A stretch of DNA of 64,000 bases from Luteimicrobium xylanilyticum (GTDB taxonomy: Bacteria > Actinomycetota > Actinomycetes > Actinomycetales > Cellulomonadaceae): NCBI RefSeq assembly GCF_009429125.1, contig NZ_CP045529.1:1054001-1118000 (forward strand), written 5' to 3'. How positions within the stretch are numbered: position 1 is the stretch's first letter; each line of letters opens with the position of its first letter. The notes under the pieces are model-generated. The model saw nothing but the letters and a program-made list of their open reading frames with translations, was not told the DNA's origin and did no database searches. Positions 45,415-54,400 of the stretch are shown piece by piece. Made by a program: the position numbers and the translations under genes.

Positions 45415-47064
45415 GTGCACACCGGACGACTCACGGCCTCGGTGGCCGCAGGGATCCTGGCCATGACGGGGGCGGTGGTCGCCGCGGCCGGCGCGGCCCA
45501 CGCGGTCCCGTCCTCCATCCCGTTCACCATCACCAACGACTCGGGCCGCTCGGACGCGGTCTACGTCTACGTGCTCGGGCACCAGCTCTCCGCGCCCGAC
45601 GTCGACGGCTGGTTCGACTCCTCGGGACACTTCACGCCGTGGGGCGACGCCGGCTCCGTGCCCGTCCCGATCGACGACTCCGGCGTCCGCATCGCAGGCC
45701 CGGCGGACGGGCAGTCGAAGACGATCACCCTCCCGGAGGGCATGTCCGGGCGCATCTACTTCTCGTACGGCCAGCCGCTCCAGCTGTCCAAGGTCCTGAG
45801 CTCGAAGCTCGTCCAACCTTCGCTCGACAACCCCGGGGACCCGAACAACGGGACCGACTACAACTGGTCGGAGCTCACGTTCGACTCGAGCGGGCTGTGG
45901 CTCAACAGCACCCAGGTCGACATGTTCGGGTCGCCCTTCCAGGTCGGCGCCAAGGACGGCTCGGGCACGATCCACAGCGAGGGCCGGCTGAAGCCGGACG
46001 GGTTCCAGCACGTCGTCGACGCCGTCGATGCAGCCGGCTGGGGCGCGAGCATCGTCCGCAGCGGCTGGAACGTGCTGCGCGTGCTCAACCCCGGACACGC
46101 CCTCAACTACGGGCTGCCCGGCACCTTGCTCGACAGCGAGATCGGCGACGCCTGGAGCTACTACACGTCCCACGACCTCGTCTTCGCCCCCTACGAGGAC
46201 CAGCCCGGCACGACGTTCACCGGCCGCGTCCAGGGTGACGGGTCGATGCACGTCACGGACGCGAGCGGCGCGGAGGTCACGGTCGTCGCGAAGCCGTCGA
46301 CGGCGTCGGTGCTCGGCTGCGCGGGCGAGCTGGACGCGCCGAACGACGTGCGTGGCGTGATCACCCGCACGTTGTGCGCGGACCTCAACCGGTCGGTCCT
46401 GACGCACGCCGGCAGGCACCCGGTGACGGACTCCGGGGCCTTCTATCAGGCGTCGCCGACCAACGTCTACGCGAAGGCGGTCCACGCGCAGATGGTCGAC
46501 GGGAAGGCGTACGCGTTCGCGTTCGACGACGTCACGCACCAGGAGTCGCTCGTGCACGAGGCGGACGTCACCGCGGGCTACCTGCAGCTCGACCCGCGGA
46601 GCGGCACCGCGCCCGCACTGGGCGCCGATGCGGGAGGCGCGACGGACGGTGGGGACGGGGGCAGCGCCCTGCCGACCGGGTCGGGCCACCTCACCTCGGC
46701 CGGGCACGACCTGTGCGTCGACGTCCCGTGGGCGGACCCCGCCGACTCGACCCAGGTCCAGATCGCGACCTGCTCGACCAACGACGCGCAGACGTGGACC
46801 CGGGGTGGCGACGGGACGATCCGCGCGCTGGGGGCGTGCCTGGACGTTCGCGGCTCGGGCACCGCGAACGGCACGGCCGTGCAGGTGTACCACTGCAACG
46901 GCTCGGCCGCGCAGCAGTGGGCGTACGACGCGTCGGCCCAGGCGCTTCGCAACCCGCAGTCCGGCAAGTGCCTGGACGTGCCTTCCAGCCAGTTCACCGA
47001 CGGTCGACTGCTCCAGATCTACACGTGCAACGGCTCGGGGGCGCAGCGCTGGGTGCTCGGCTGA
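45415..47064 (+). CDS. Secreted GH64 endo-beta-1,3-glucanase with ricin-type lectin domain
   Basis: Exported yeast-lytic-type glucanase of 549 residues. The signal peptide ends GAAHA near residue 30. The GH64 domain (thaumatin-like fold, about residues 32-400) shows PFTITNDSGRSDAVYVYVLG, GRIYFSYGQPLQL and NWSELTFDSSGLWLNSTQVD, which carries the probable acidic catalytic residues. After a Gly/Asp-rich linker the last 125 residues form a ricin B-type beta-trefoil with three Q-x-W repeats (AQTW, AQQW, AQRW) and paired Cys. From memory, a Cellulosimicrobium/Oerskovia beta-1,3-glucanase of about 548 residues has this architecture and a mannan-binding trefoil. AAGGAG sets the GTG. Its promoter shares the operator of the GH92 genes. 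Confidence 0.93.
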   Translation: MHTGRLTASVAAGILAMTGAVVAAAGAAHAVPSSIPFTITNDSGRSDAVYVYVLGHQLSAPDVDGWFDSSGHFTPWGDAGSVPVPIDDSGVRIAGPADGQSKTITLPEGMSGRIYFSYGQPLQLSKVLSSKLVQPSLDNPGDPNNGTDYNWSELTFDSSGLWLNSTQVDMFGSPFQVGAKDGSGTIHSEGRLKPDGFQHVVDAVDAAGWGASIVRSGWNVLRVLNPGHALNYGLPGTLLDSEIGDAWSYYTSHDLVFAPYEDQPGTTFTGRVQGDGSMHVTDASGAEVTVVAKPSTASVLGCAGELDAPNDVRGVITRTLCADLNRSVLTHAGRHPVTDSGAFYQASPTNVYAKAVHAQMVDGKAYAFAFDDVTHQESLVHEADVTAGYLQLDPRSGTAPALGADAGGATDGGDGGSALPTGSGHLTSAGHDLCVDVPWADPADSTQVQIATCSTNDAQTWTRGGDGTIRALGACLDVRGSGTANGTAVQVYHCNGSAAQQWAYDASAQALRNPQSGKCLDVPSSQFTDGRLLQIYTCNGSGAQRWVLG

Positions 47065-47074
47065 CACGATCCAC

Positions 47075-47108
47075 TTGACAACGCTGTCACGACACGACAG
47101 CGTTGGCA
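47075..47108 (+). promoter_or_regulatory. GH92-1 promoter with two tandem operators
   Basis: TTGACA (47075-47080), 17 nt, CAGCGT. Operator A TGACAACGCTGTCA (47076-47089) covers the -35; operator B CGACAGCGTTGGCA (47095-47108) covers the -10. Their centres are 19 bp apart, so bound dimers lie on nearly the same DNA face. Confidence 0.65.
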
Positions 47109-47133
47109 GCCGTGCGCGCCGGTCGCGCACGGC
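47109..47133 (+). other. Hairpin in the GH92-1 leader
   Basis: Perfect 10-bp stem GCCGTGCGCG with loop CCGGT. It may terminate GH64 read-through or shape the GH92-1 leader; the sequence does not decide. Confidence 0.45.
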
Positions 47134-47167
47134 TCAGGCATCGTGGCCGCTCGAGGAGGAGCAGAGC

Positions 47168-50100
47168 ATGAGACCCACCACCGGCTTCGCCGGCGGGCTC
47201 GCCGCGCTGGCCCTGGCAGGAGGGGGAGCGCTCGCCGTCGCCCCCGCCGCCCAGGCAGCGCCGGCGTCCCCCGTCGCGGACCCCGCGTCCTACGTCAACC
47301 CGTTCATCGGGACCCAGGACGAGGGCAACACCTATCCCGGCGCGACCGTCCCGTTCGGCATGGTCCAGCTCTCGCCCGACACCGGGCACAACACCGGCTA
47401 CGACTACACGCAGTCGAGCATCCGCGGCTTCTCGCAGGTCCACCTGTCCGGCGTCGGCTGCGGGCTCGGCGGGTTCGTACCGATCCTCCCGACGACGGGC
47501 GACGTCACGAAGACGGACGACGCCGCGTACGCCCTGAAGTTCAGCCACGACGACGAGGCCGCCTCGCCCGGCTCGTACGAGGTCGGGCTCGCCGCGCCGG
47601 ACGGCACGGTCAAGGCCGAGCTCACCGCCACGACGCACACGGGCGTCCAGCGCTACACGTTCCCGGCCACCACCAAGGCGGACGTGCTGGTCGACGCCGG
47701 CCAGGCGCTGTCGAGCGTGTCGAGCTCGAGCGTCAAGATCGTCGACGACCGCACGGTCGAGACCGCGACCACCGTCCACGGCTTCTGCCAGGACACGAAG
47801 CCGTTCACGGTCTACACGCGCACCACGTTCTCGAGGCCGTTCACGGCGTCGGGCACGTGGACGGGCGACACCGTCACCGCCGGGTCCGCGTCCGCGAGCT
47901 CGACCCAGCGGACCGGGGCGTACCTGCAGTTCGACACCACCGGGAGCGGTGACGACGCTCGGGTGGTCGAGGCGCAGACGTCGCTCAGCTACGTCGACGC
48001 CGACGGCGCGGCCGCGAACCTCGCCGCGGAGGCGTCCGGCTTCGACGCGGCCAAGACGGCGGCCACGAAGGCCTGGGACGACCGCCTCGGCCAGGTCGCC
48101 GTGACGTCGTCGGACGCCTCGGACGCCGGGCGGACGCGGCTGAAGACGTTCTACTCCGCCCTCTACCGGACCTTCCTCGCGCCCAACACCGGCACGGACG
48201 TCGACCACCGGTACCGCGGCTGGGACGGTGACGTCCACACGGCCGACGGGTTCACCTACTACCAGGACTTCTCGCTCTGGGACACCTACCGCACGCAGCA
48301 GCAGCTCCTCGCGCTCCTCGCCCCCAAGCAGTCCGCCGACATGGCGTACTCGGTGGTCCTCGAGGGTGAGCAGGGCGGCTGGGCGCCGCGCTGGAGCTAC
48401 GGGCCCGTCGAGACCAACATCATGACCGGTGACCCGGTCACGCCGTTCCTCGTCGACGCCTGGACGCAGGGGCTCCTGAAGGGCCACGAGGACGAGGCGT
48501 ACGCCGTCCTCAAGCAGAACGCCGACGGTGTGCCGCCCGCGTCGTCGCCGTCGAACGGGCGCGCGGGCAACGAGACGTACATCGCCGACGGCTACGTGCC
48601 GTACGAGCCGAGCGCGTCCGGCAAGCCCGGCGACTACGACCTCCAGCACGGCGGGTCGGCCACGCTCGAGTACGCGCTCGCCGACGCCGCGCTGTCCGTG
48701 ATGGCGAAGGGCCTCGGCCACGCGGACGACGCGGCACGCTACGCCGACCGCGCGCAGAACTACCGGTCGATCTGGGACTCCACCACGAAGTCGTTCCGGG
48801 CCCGCGGCGCGGACGGCCTGTTCGACCCCGAGTCCGACCCCGCGAGCGCCCCCGGCTTCCACGAGGGCACCGCCGTCCAGTACCAGTGGCTCGTGCCGCA
48901 GGACATGCCGGCGCTCGTCGGGCTGATGGGCGGCAAGGACGCCGCGGAGAAGCGCCTCGACGACTTCTTCGCGTACGACAAGGTGCTGGCCGACCCCGCG
49001 GACACCGCGAAGAACGTGTGGGTGAGCGGCTCGTACGACTACTACAACCAGGACAAGTACAACCCCAACAACGAGCCCGACCTCGCCGCCCCCTACAGCT
49101 ACCTGTGGACCGGGCAGCCGTGGAAGACGACGGACGTCGTGCGGGCCGCGCTCACGCTGTTCACCGACGGCCCGACCGGCGTGACCGGCAACGACGACCT
49201 CGGCGAGATGTCGGCGTGGAACGTCGCCTCGTCGCTCGGGATCTACCCGATCCAGCCGGGTGCCGACCTGTGGGGCCTGTCGACGCCTGTGTTCGACCGC
49301 GTCGACATCGCGCTCGACCGCGACTACTACCCGTCGGGGAGCCTGACCATCACGGCCGACGGTGTCTCGGACTCGTCGCACTACGTGCAGTCGCTGACCG
49401 CCGACGGCGCGCCCGTGGACCGCGCGTACCTCACCGGCCAGGAGCTCACCTCGGCCGGGACGCTCGCCTACACGGTCGGCTCGAAGCCGTCGTCGTGGGC
49501 GACCGGCGACGACGCGGCCCCGGGCGCGCTGGTCAAGGGCGCGTCGATCCCGGACCGGCTGACCGCGGGCGTCTCGACCCCCGCCGTCTACGGGACCCCG
49601 GGCAGCGACGTGACGATCCCGGTCGCCGTGCTGGCGCAGGGCACGGGGACGCGGCACGGCACGGTGACCGCGACCTCGAAGGACCGCAGCCTGCGGGCGA
49701 AGGGCGCCGAGCCCTGGTCGGTGACCGCCGACGGCGGCGCCGCCCAGACGTCCGTCGACGTCACCGTGCACCTGGCTCCCGACACCACGTTCGGGAACCA
49801 CGAGGTGAAGGTCGCCGTCCGTGACGCCGGCGGCACCACCATCCGTGCCACGGTCGAGGTCGTCGTCGCGGGCGACTCCTGGCTGCGGGGGGCGTTCAAC
49901 AACGCCGGCATCGCCGACCGGGGCAAGGCCGGCTCGGGTGACTTCGACGGCCTGGGCTGGGCGTACCTGCGCGACGAGATGGCCGGGGCCGGCCTGTGGG
50001 CGGGCGGCGAGCACTCCGTGCCCGGCACCGACCTCACGTACGTCCTCGGCGGCGCGAAGACCGGCCCGGACAACGTCGTCGGCTCCGAAGACCCGGCGAC

Positions 50101-51262
50101 GACGGACGTCTCCGCAGCGCTCGGCAAGGCGCACCGCATCGCGTTCGTCGGGGCGGGGGCGAGCGGGAACCAGTCCGGCGACGTGACGCTCGGCTACTCG
50201 GACGGCACGACGCAGAAGGTCTCCGTGACGCTGACGGACTGGTGCTCGGGGACGCCGGCGCAGGGCAACGTCCTGCTCGGTCGGACGGCGCACCGTTCCT
50301 CGGGCGGCGGCACCGGCACCGACGGCGTGGCCTGCGGGCTGTTCGCGACCGACCCGGTCGCGCTCACCGCCGGCAAGCACCTGGCGACCATCACGTGGTC
50401 GACGAACGCCAAGCTCCACGTGTTCGCCGTCGCCTCCGACGCGACGCCCGCGTCGGTCACCGCGAAGAAGCCCGTGAGGATCTCCGGCGAGGCACGTGCC
50501 GGGGAGACGGCGCACGCCGTCGCCCCGACGTGGAGTGTCTCTGGCACGAAGACCTCCTATCGCTGGAGCGTCGACGGCACGACGGTCTCGGGTGCGGACG
50601 GCGCGGACTACACGGTCCGGACCGCCGACGTCGGCAAGAAGCTCGCGGTCACGGCGGTCGGCCGTGCGGACGGCTACCTCGACGGCACCGTGACCTCGTC
50701 GGCCGCCCGGGTCCGCCCGGGCACGATCACCGCGAAGGACCCGGTCTGGGCCTCGGGCGACGTCGTCGTCGGGGGCACGCTGACGATCCACCCCGGGACG
50801 TACTCCGTGAAGGACCCGTCGTTCGCGTACTCCTGGTACGCGGACGGTCGCCGCATCGCCGGGGCCGACGGGGCCACGCTGGTGCTCGGTCCCGCCCAGG
50901 CGGGCAAGCGGATCACGGCGGCGGTGGTGGTCAGCGCGCCGGGCTTCCGGGACCTCCGGGTGGTCACGGGGCGGACGGTCCCGGTCGAGAAGGGGACCAT
51001 CGGCGTCACGACCAAGCCTGCGGTGAGCGGGACGGCCGAGGTCGGGTCGGTGCTGCGGGTCTCCGCGGGCGCCTACGACGTCGACGGCGTCAAGGTCTCG
51101 GTCCAGTGGCTGCGCGACGGGCGCGAGGTCCGCGGCGCGCGAGGCTCTCGGTACGTCGTCGGGCAGGCGGACCGCGGGCACCGGCTCAGCGTCCGCGTGA
51201 CGGCGACGAAGGCGGGCTACGCGGACCGGGTCGTGGTCACCGCGGCGACGCCGGTGCGCTGA
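47168..51262 (+). CDS. Secreted GH92 exo-alpha-mannosidase with three C-terminal Ig-like repeats (GH92-1)
   Basis: Exported enzyme of 1364 residues. The signal peptide ends PAAQA (residue 30). The GH92 domain (about 38-800) begins VNPFIGTQDEGNTYPGATVPFG and has the features of calcium-dependent inverting mannosidases: SATLEYAL with the general acid Glu501, and GNDDLGEMSAW with the acidic base pair Asp676/Asp677. Two beta-sandwich segments follow (NEW3-like TPGSDVTIPVAVLAQ, then SWLRGAFNNAGIADRG). The C-terminus is three Ig-like repeats near 1100, 1186 and 1276, each with Y-x-W-x-x-DG-x-x-x-x-GA. The middle repeat is almost identical to the last domain of the second GH92 protein. GAGGAGGAG sets the ATG. 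Likely substrate is alpha-mannan of yeast or fungal walls. Confidence 0.92.
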   Translation: MRPTTGFAGGLAALALAGGGALAVAPAAQAAPASPVADPASYVNPFIGTQDEGNTYPGATVPFGMVQLSPDTGHNTGYDYTQSSIRGFSQVHLSGVGCGLGGFVPILPTTGDVTKTDDAAYALKFSHDDEAASPGSYEVGLAAPDGTVKAELTATTHTGVQRYTFPATTKADVLVDAGQALSSVSSSSVKIVDDRTVETATTVHGFCQDTKPFTVYTRTTFSRPFTASGTWTGDTVTAGSASASSTQRTGAYLQFDTTGSGDDARVVEAQTSLSYVDADGAAANLAAEASGFDAAKTAATKAWDDRLGQVAVTSSDASDAGRTRLKTFYSALYRTFLAPNTGTDVDHRYRGWDGDVHTADGFTYYQDFSLWDTYRTQQQLLALLAPKQSADMAYSVVLEGEQGGWAPRWSYGPVETNIMTGDPVTPFLVDAWTQGLLKGHEDEAYAVLKQNADGVPPASSPSNGRAGNETYIADGYVPYEPSASGKPGDYDLQHGGSATLEYALADAALSVMAKGLGHADDAARYADRAQNYRSIWDSTTKSFRARGADGLFDPESDPASAPGFHEGTAVQYQWLVPQDMPALVGLMGGKDAAEKRLDDFFAYDKVLADPADTAKNVWVSGSYDYYNQDKYNPNNEPDLAAPYSYLWTGQPWKTTDVVRAALTLFTDGPTGVTGNDDLGEMSAWNVASSLGIYPIQPGADLWGLSTPVFDRVDIALDRDYYPSGSLTITADGVSDSSHYVQSLTADGAPVDRAYLTGQELTSAGTLAYTVGSKPSSWATGDDAAPGALVKGASIPDRLTAGVSTPAVYGTPGSDVTIPVAVLAQGTGTRHGTVTATSKDRSLRAKGAEPWSVTADGGAAQTSVDVTVHLAPDTTFGNHEVKVAVRDAGGTTIRATVEVVVAGDSWLRGAFNNAGIADRGKAGSGDFDGLGWAYLRDEMAGAGLWAGGEHSVPGTDLTYVLGGAKTGPDNVVGSEDPATTDVSAALGKAHRIAFVGAGASGNQSGDVTLGYSDGTTQKVSVTLTDWCSGTPAQGNVLLGRTAHRSSGGGTGTDGVACGLFATDPVALTAGKHLATITWSTNAKLHVFAVASDATPASVTAKKPVRISGEARAGETAHAVAPTWSVSGTKTSYRWSVDGTTVSGADGADYTVRTADVGKKLAVTAVGRADGYLDGTVTSSAARVRPGTITAKDPVWASGDVVVGGTLTIHPGTYSVKDPSFAYSWYADGRRIAGADGATLVLGPAQAGKRITAAVVVSAPGFRDLRVVTGRTVPVEKGTIGVTTKPAVSGTAEVGSVLRVSAGAYDVDGVKVSVQWLRDGREVRGARGSRYVVGQADRGHRLSVRVTATKAGYADRVVVTAATPVR

Positions 51263-51269
51263 CCCGCAC

Positions 51270-51330
51270 GATGCCGGGGAACGCTCGGGATGCCGCGTCT
51301 GCAGCGGCGCCTCGGGCGTCTCCCGGCATC
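51270..51330 (+). repeat. Hairpin with GTCTGCA loop after GH92-1
   Basis: 27-nt imperfect arms closed by CCGC-GTCTGCA-GCGG. The same loop and inner stem occur after GH92-2. It probably acts as terminator. Confidence 0.6.
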
Positions 51331-51410
51331 TCGAGCGCCGAGGGCTGAGCCGTCGGGCCGTGTTCATCGGAGCGCCTCGTCGTCGTCGCCCGCCGGTCCC
51401 TCGGTGCCGA

Positions 51411-51440
51411 TTGACTCGGTGCCGTGAACCTGCGTACAGT
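51411..51440 (+). promoter_or_regulatory. Promoter of GH92-2, leaderless
   Basis: TTGACT, 18 nt, TACAGT, then 7 nt to the ATG. One of the clearest promoters in the window; transcription should begin at or just before the start codon. Confidence 0.65.
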
Positions 51441-51447
51441 CCCGCCC

Positions 51448-54400
51448 ATGACAGCGTTGTCGCACGAGGGCTCCGCCCCGACGCCTCCCCGAACGCACCG
51501 TGGCCCCCGGGTCCGACGCGCAGCCCTGCCCGCAGCCCTCGCGCTCGTCGCGAGCGCCGTCGTCGTACCCCTGGCCGGGCCGGCCGTCGCCGCGCCCGCG
51601 AAGGGACCCACCGACTACACGCAGTACGTCAACCCGTTCATCGGGACGCAGGGCGACCACGGGCAGGACGGCCCCGGCGCGATCGCGCCCTACGGCCTGG
51701 CCACCGTGACCCCGACGACGACGAACGGCAACCACGTCGGCTACGAGTACACGTCCGACACGCTCCTGGGCTTCACGAACGTGGCGCTCGACGGCGTGGG
51801 CGGGGGAGGCGGCGCGGGCGACTTCCTCGTCGTGCCGACCTACCAGACCTACACGTCCCGGCCGACGACCGGCAGGTACGAGAAGTCGATCAGGACGAGC
51901 GACGGCGCCAAGGACGAGTCGGCGACCGCCGGCTACTACCGGGTCGGCCTCGACGAGGGCGGCAAGGACATCGACGCCCAGGTGACCGCGGCGACGCGGA
52001 CCGGCGTCCAGGACTACACGTTCGACTCGGCCGGCCACGCGTCGCTCGTCGTCGACCTTCAGCACACCGGCAACGGTCGTCGGGCGACCGACCTCGAGGT
52101 CGGGAAGACCTCCGACGGTCGCGCGACCCTGTCGGGCTCGTTCACCGGCTACTTCTACAACTCGGCCTACAAGCTCTACTACTACGCGGAGTCGACGGTC
52201 CCGACGTCGTCGGTCCAGACCTGGGGCTCGGGCGGTCTCGGCACCAAGACCGCGCAGGACGGCACGGACATCGGCGCGGTCCTGAACTTCGACGCGACCG
52301 CGGGCGAGCACGTCGGCCTGCGGGTCACCCTGTCGCCCGTGAGCGCCGCGCAGGCCAAGCGGGACGCCGCCGTCGAGGTCGGCGGGAAGACGTTCGACCA
52401 GGTGCGCAGCGCGACGAAGGCCGAGTGGAACGACCGCCTCGGTAAGGTCGACGTCGACGCGAGCGCCACGAACGACCCGACGGGCGACCTGCGGACCGAG
52501 TTCTACACGCACCTGTACCGGCTCGCGGACACCCCGATGAACGCGACCTCGACCGACGGGACGTACCGCGGCGCGGACGGCGTGATCTACCACGCGGACG
52601 GTTACACGCACTACGACTCGTGGTCGTTGTGGGACGACTTCCACAAGTACGCCGCCGTCGCGTCCGTGTACCCGGACGTCTACCGGGACGCCGTCCAGTC
52701 CCTCGTCGACCTGTACGCCGAGGTCGGGACGAGCGGCAAGAGCGTCGGCAGCTACCTCCAGTCGGTGCCCACCGTGCGCTGGGAGCGCGCACCCGTCGTC
52801 GTGGCGGACGCGATCTCCAAGGGCGTGGAGCTCCAGGGCCTCGCGCAGGCCTACCCGGCGCTCGTCGCGCAGGTCGGCGACCCCGCGAGCCTCACCAACC
52901 TCGACTCGCGCGCGGGCGGCCTGCTCGGCTACTCCTACGACGCCGACGGGCTCGCCGTGATCGCCGCCGCGCTCGGCAAGTCCTCCGACGCCGCGCACTA
53001 CCGCGACGAGGCCGCCCGCTGGGCGAAGGACTACGACGCCGACGCCCTGACGACCGACGCGAACGCGAAGGCCGCGACCGGCCCGGCGTCCGGCGTCGAC
53101 CAGGTCGGGCTCCTCATGCCGCGGTCGTCGAACAGCGACACGGCGCCCTTCACGTACACCGACCCGGAGAAGTGGCAGGCCGCAGGGCTCTACCAGGGCA
53201 CGATCTGGCAGTACAGCTGGTACGACGCGCAGGACCTCGGCGGTATGGTCGACATGATGGGCGGCAAGGCCCAGGCGGCCAAGGCGGTCAACTACTTCTT
53301 CGGCACGTACACCGACGACTGCTCGCGCAACCTCCACCTGTACGCGAACGAGATCTCCGTGCACGCACCGTTCCTCTTCAACTACGTGGGCGAGCCGGCG
53401 CAGACGCAGGACCTCACCTACCGCACCCTCACCGAGCCGGTCTGCACGAGCTACACAGCAGACGGCTCGTCGACGACCGCGTCGAAGAAGTGGGTGTACC
53501 AGAACGCTCCCGACGGCATGCTCCAGACGATGGACAACGACGCCGGCACGATGTCGGGCTACTTCGTGTCCACCGCGCTCGGCCTGTACCCCGTCAAGGC
53601 GGGCGGCGACACGTTCCAGATCACGTCGCCGATCTTCGACCGCACGACGATCCACTACCCGGGCGGCAAGGACCTCGTCATCGAGGCTCCCGGCGTCAGC
53701 GCGACGAACCACTACATCCAGAGCGCGACGCTCGACGGCAAGCCGCTGAACCGCACCTGGCTCACCGCCGCCGAGATGAACGCGGGGGGCGTCCTGCACT
53801 TCACGATGGGCTCCAAGCCCTCGTCCTGGGCCGCCGACGGCGTGGCGGAGGACTCCGCTGCCGACCACGTGAGCAGCGCGCTCTATCACCCGGGCGACGC
53901 GGTCAGCACGTCGTCGCAGGTGTTCGACGAGTCCGCGAAGAACGACGGGTCGATCGACGACCACGTCACCGTGTCCGTGTCGGGCACGACGTTCACCGGC
54001 GCGGACGGCGCCGACCTGACGTCGAAGGTCACGGCGACGGGGGTGCCGAAGGGCCTGAAGGTCAAGGCGACGAAGACCGGGGCGAGCACGCTCGACCTGA
54101 CCCTCACGGGGCGGGCCGCGAAGCACCTCGTCGACGACTCGACCGACGACCTCGCCGTGACCCTCGGCGCCGGTGCGTTCTCCGGCTCGGCGCCGAGCGC
54201 CACCGACCGGGCGCTCACCCTCAAGGTCCGCTTCGACGGGTACACGCTCACGCCGAGCACCACGACCCTCGCGGCGCGCGCGCACGGCGTCGTGCACGGC
54301 ACCGTCGACCTCACCCTCGCCGGCGGCGTCACGTTCGCCGGCCGGAACCACGCCACGCTCGGGCGCGGGGCCGTCACCTTCCCCGGCCTCGACCGCGGCG

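Noticed and set aside
47087-51367. A 1426-codon open frame antisense to GH92-1
   Set aside because: It is a shadow of the GC3 bias of the real gene: the product is Arg/Gly/Val-rich low complexity without domains, signal peptide or ribosome site.
51424-51447. GTG at 51424 as start of GH92-2
   Set aside because: It lies between the -35 and -10 of the predicted promoter; the ATG at 51448 is 7 nt after TACAGT.
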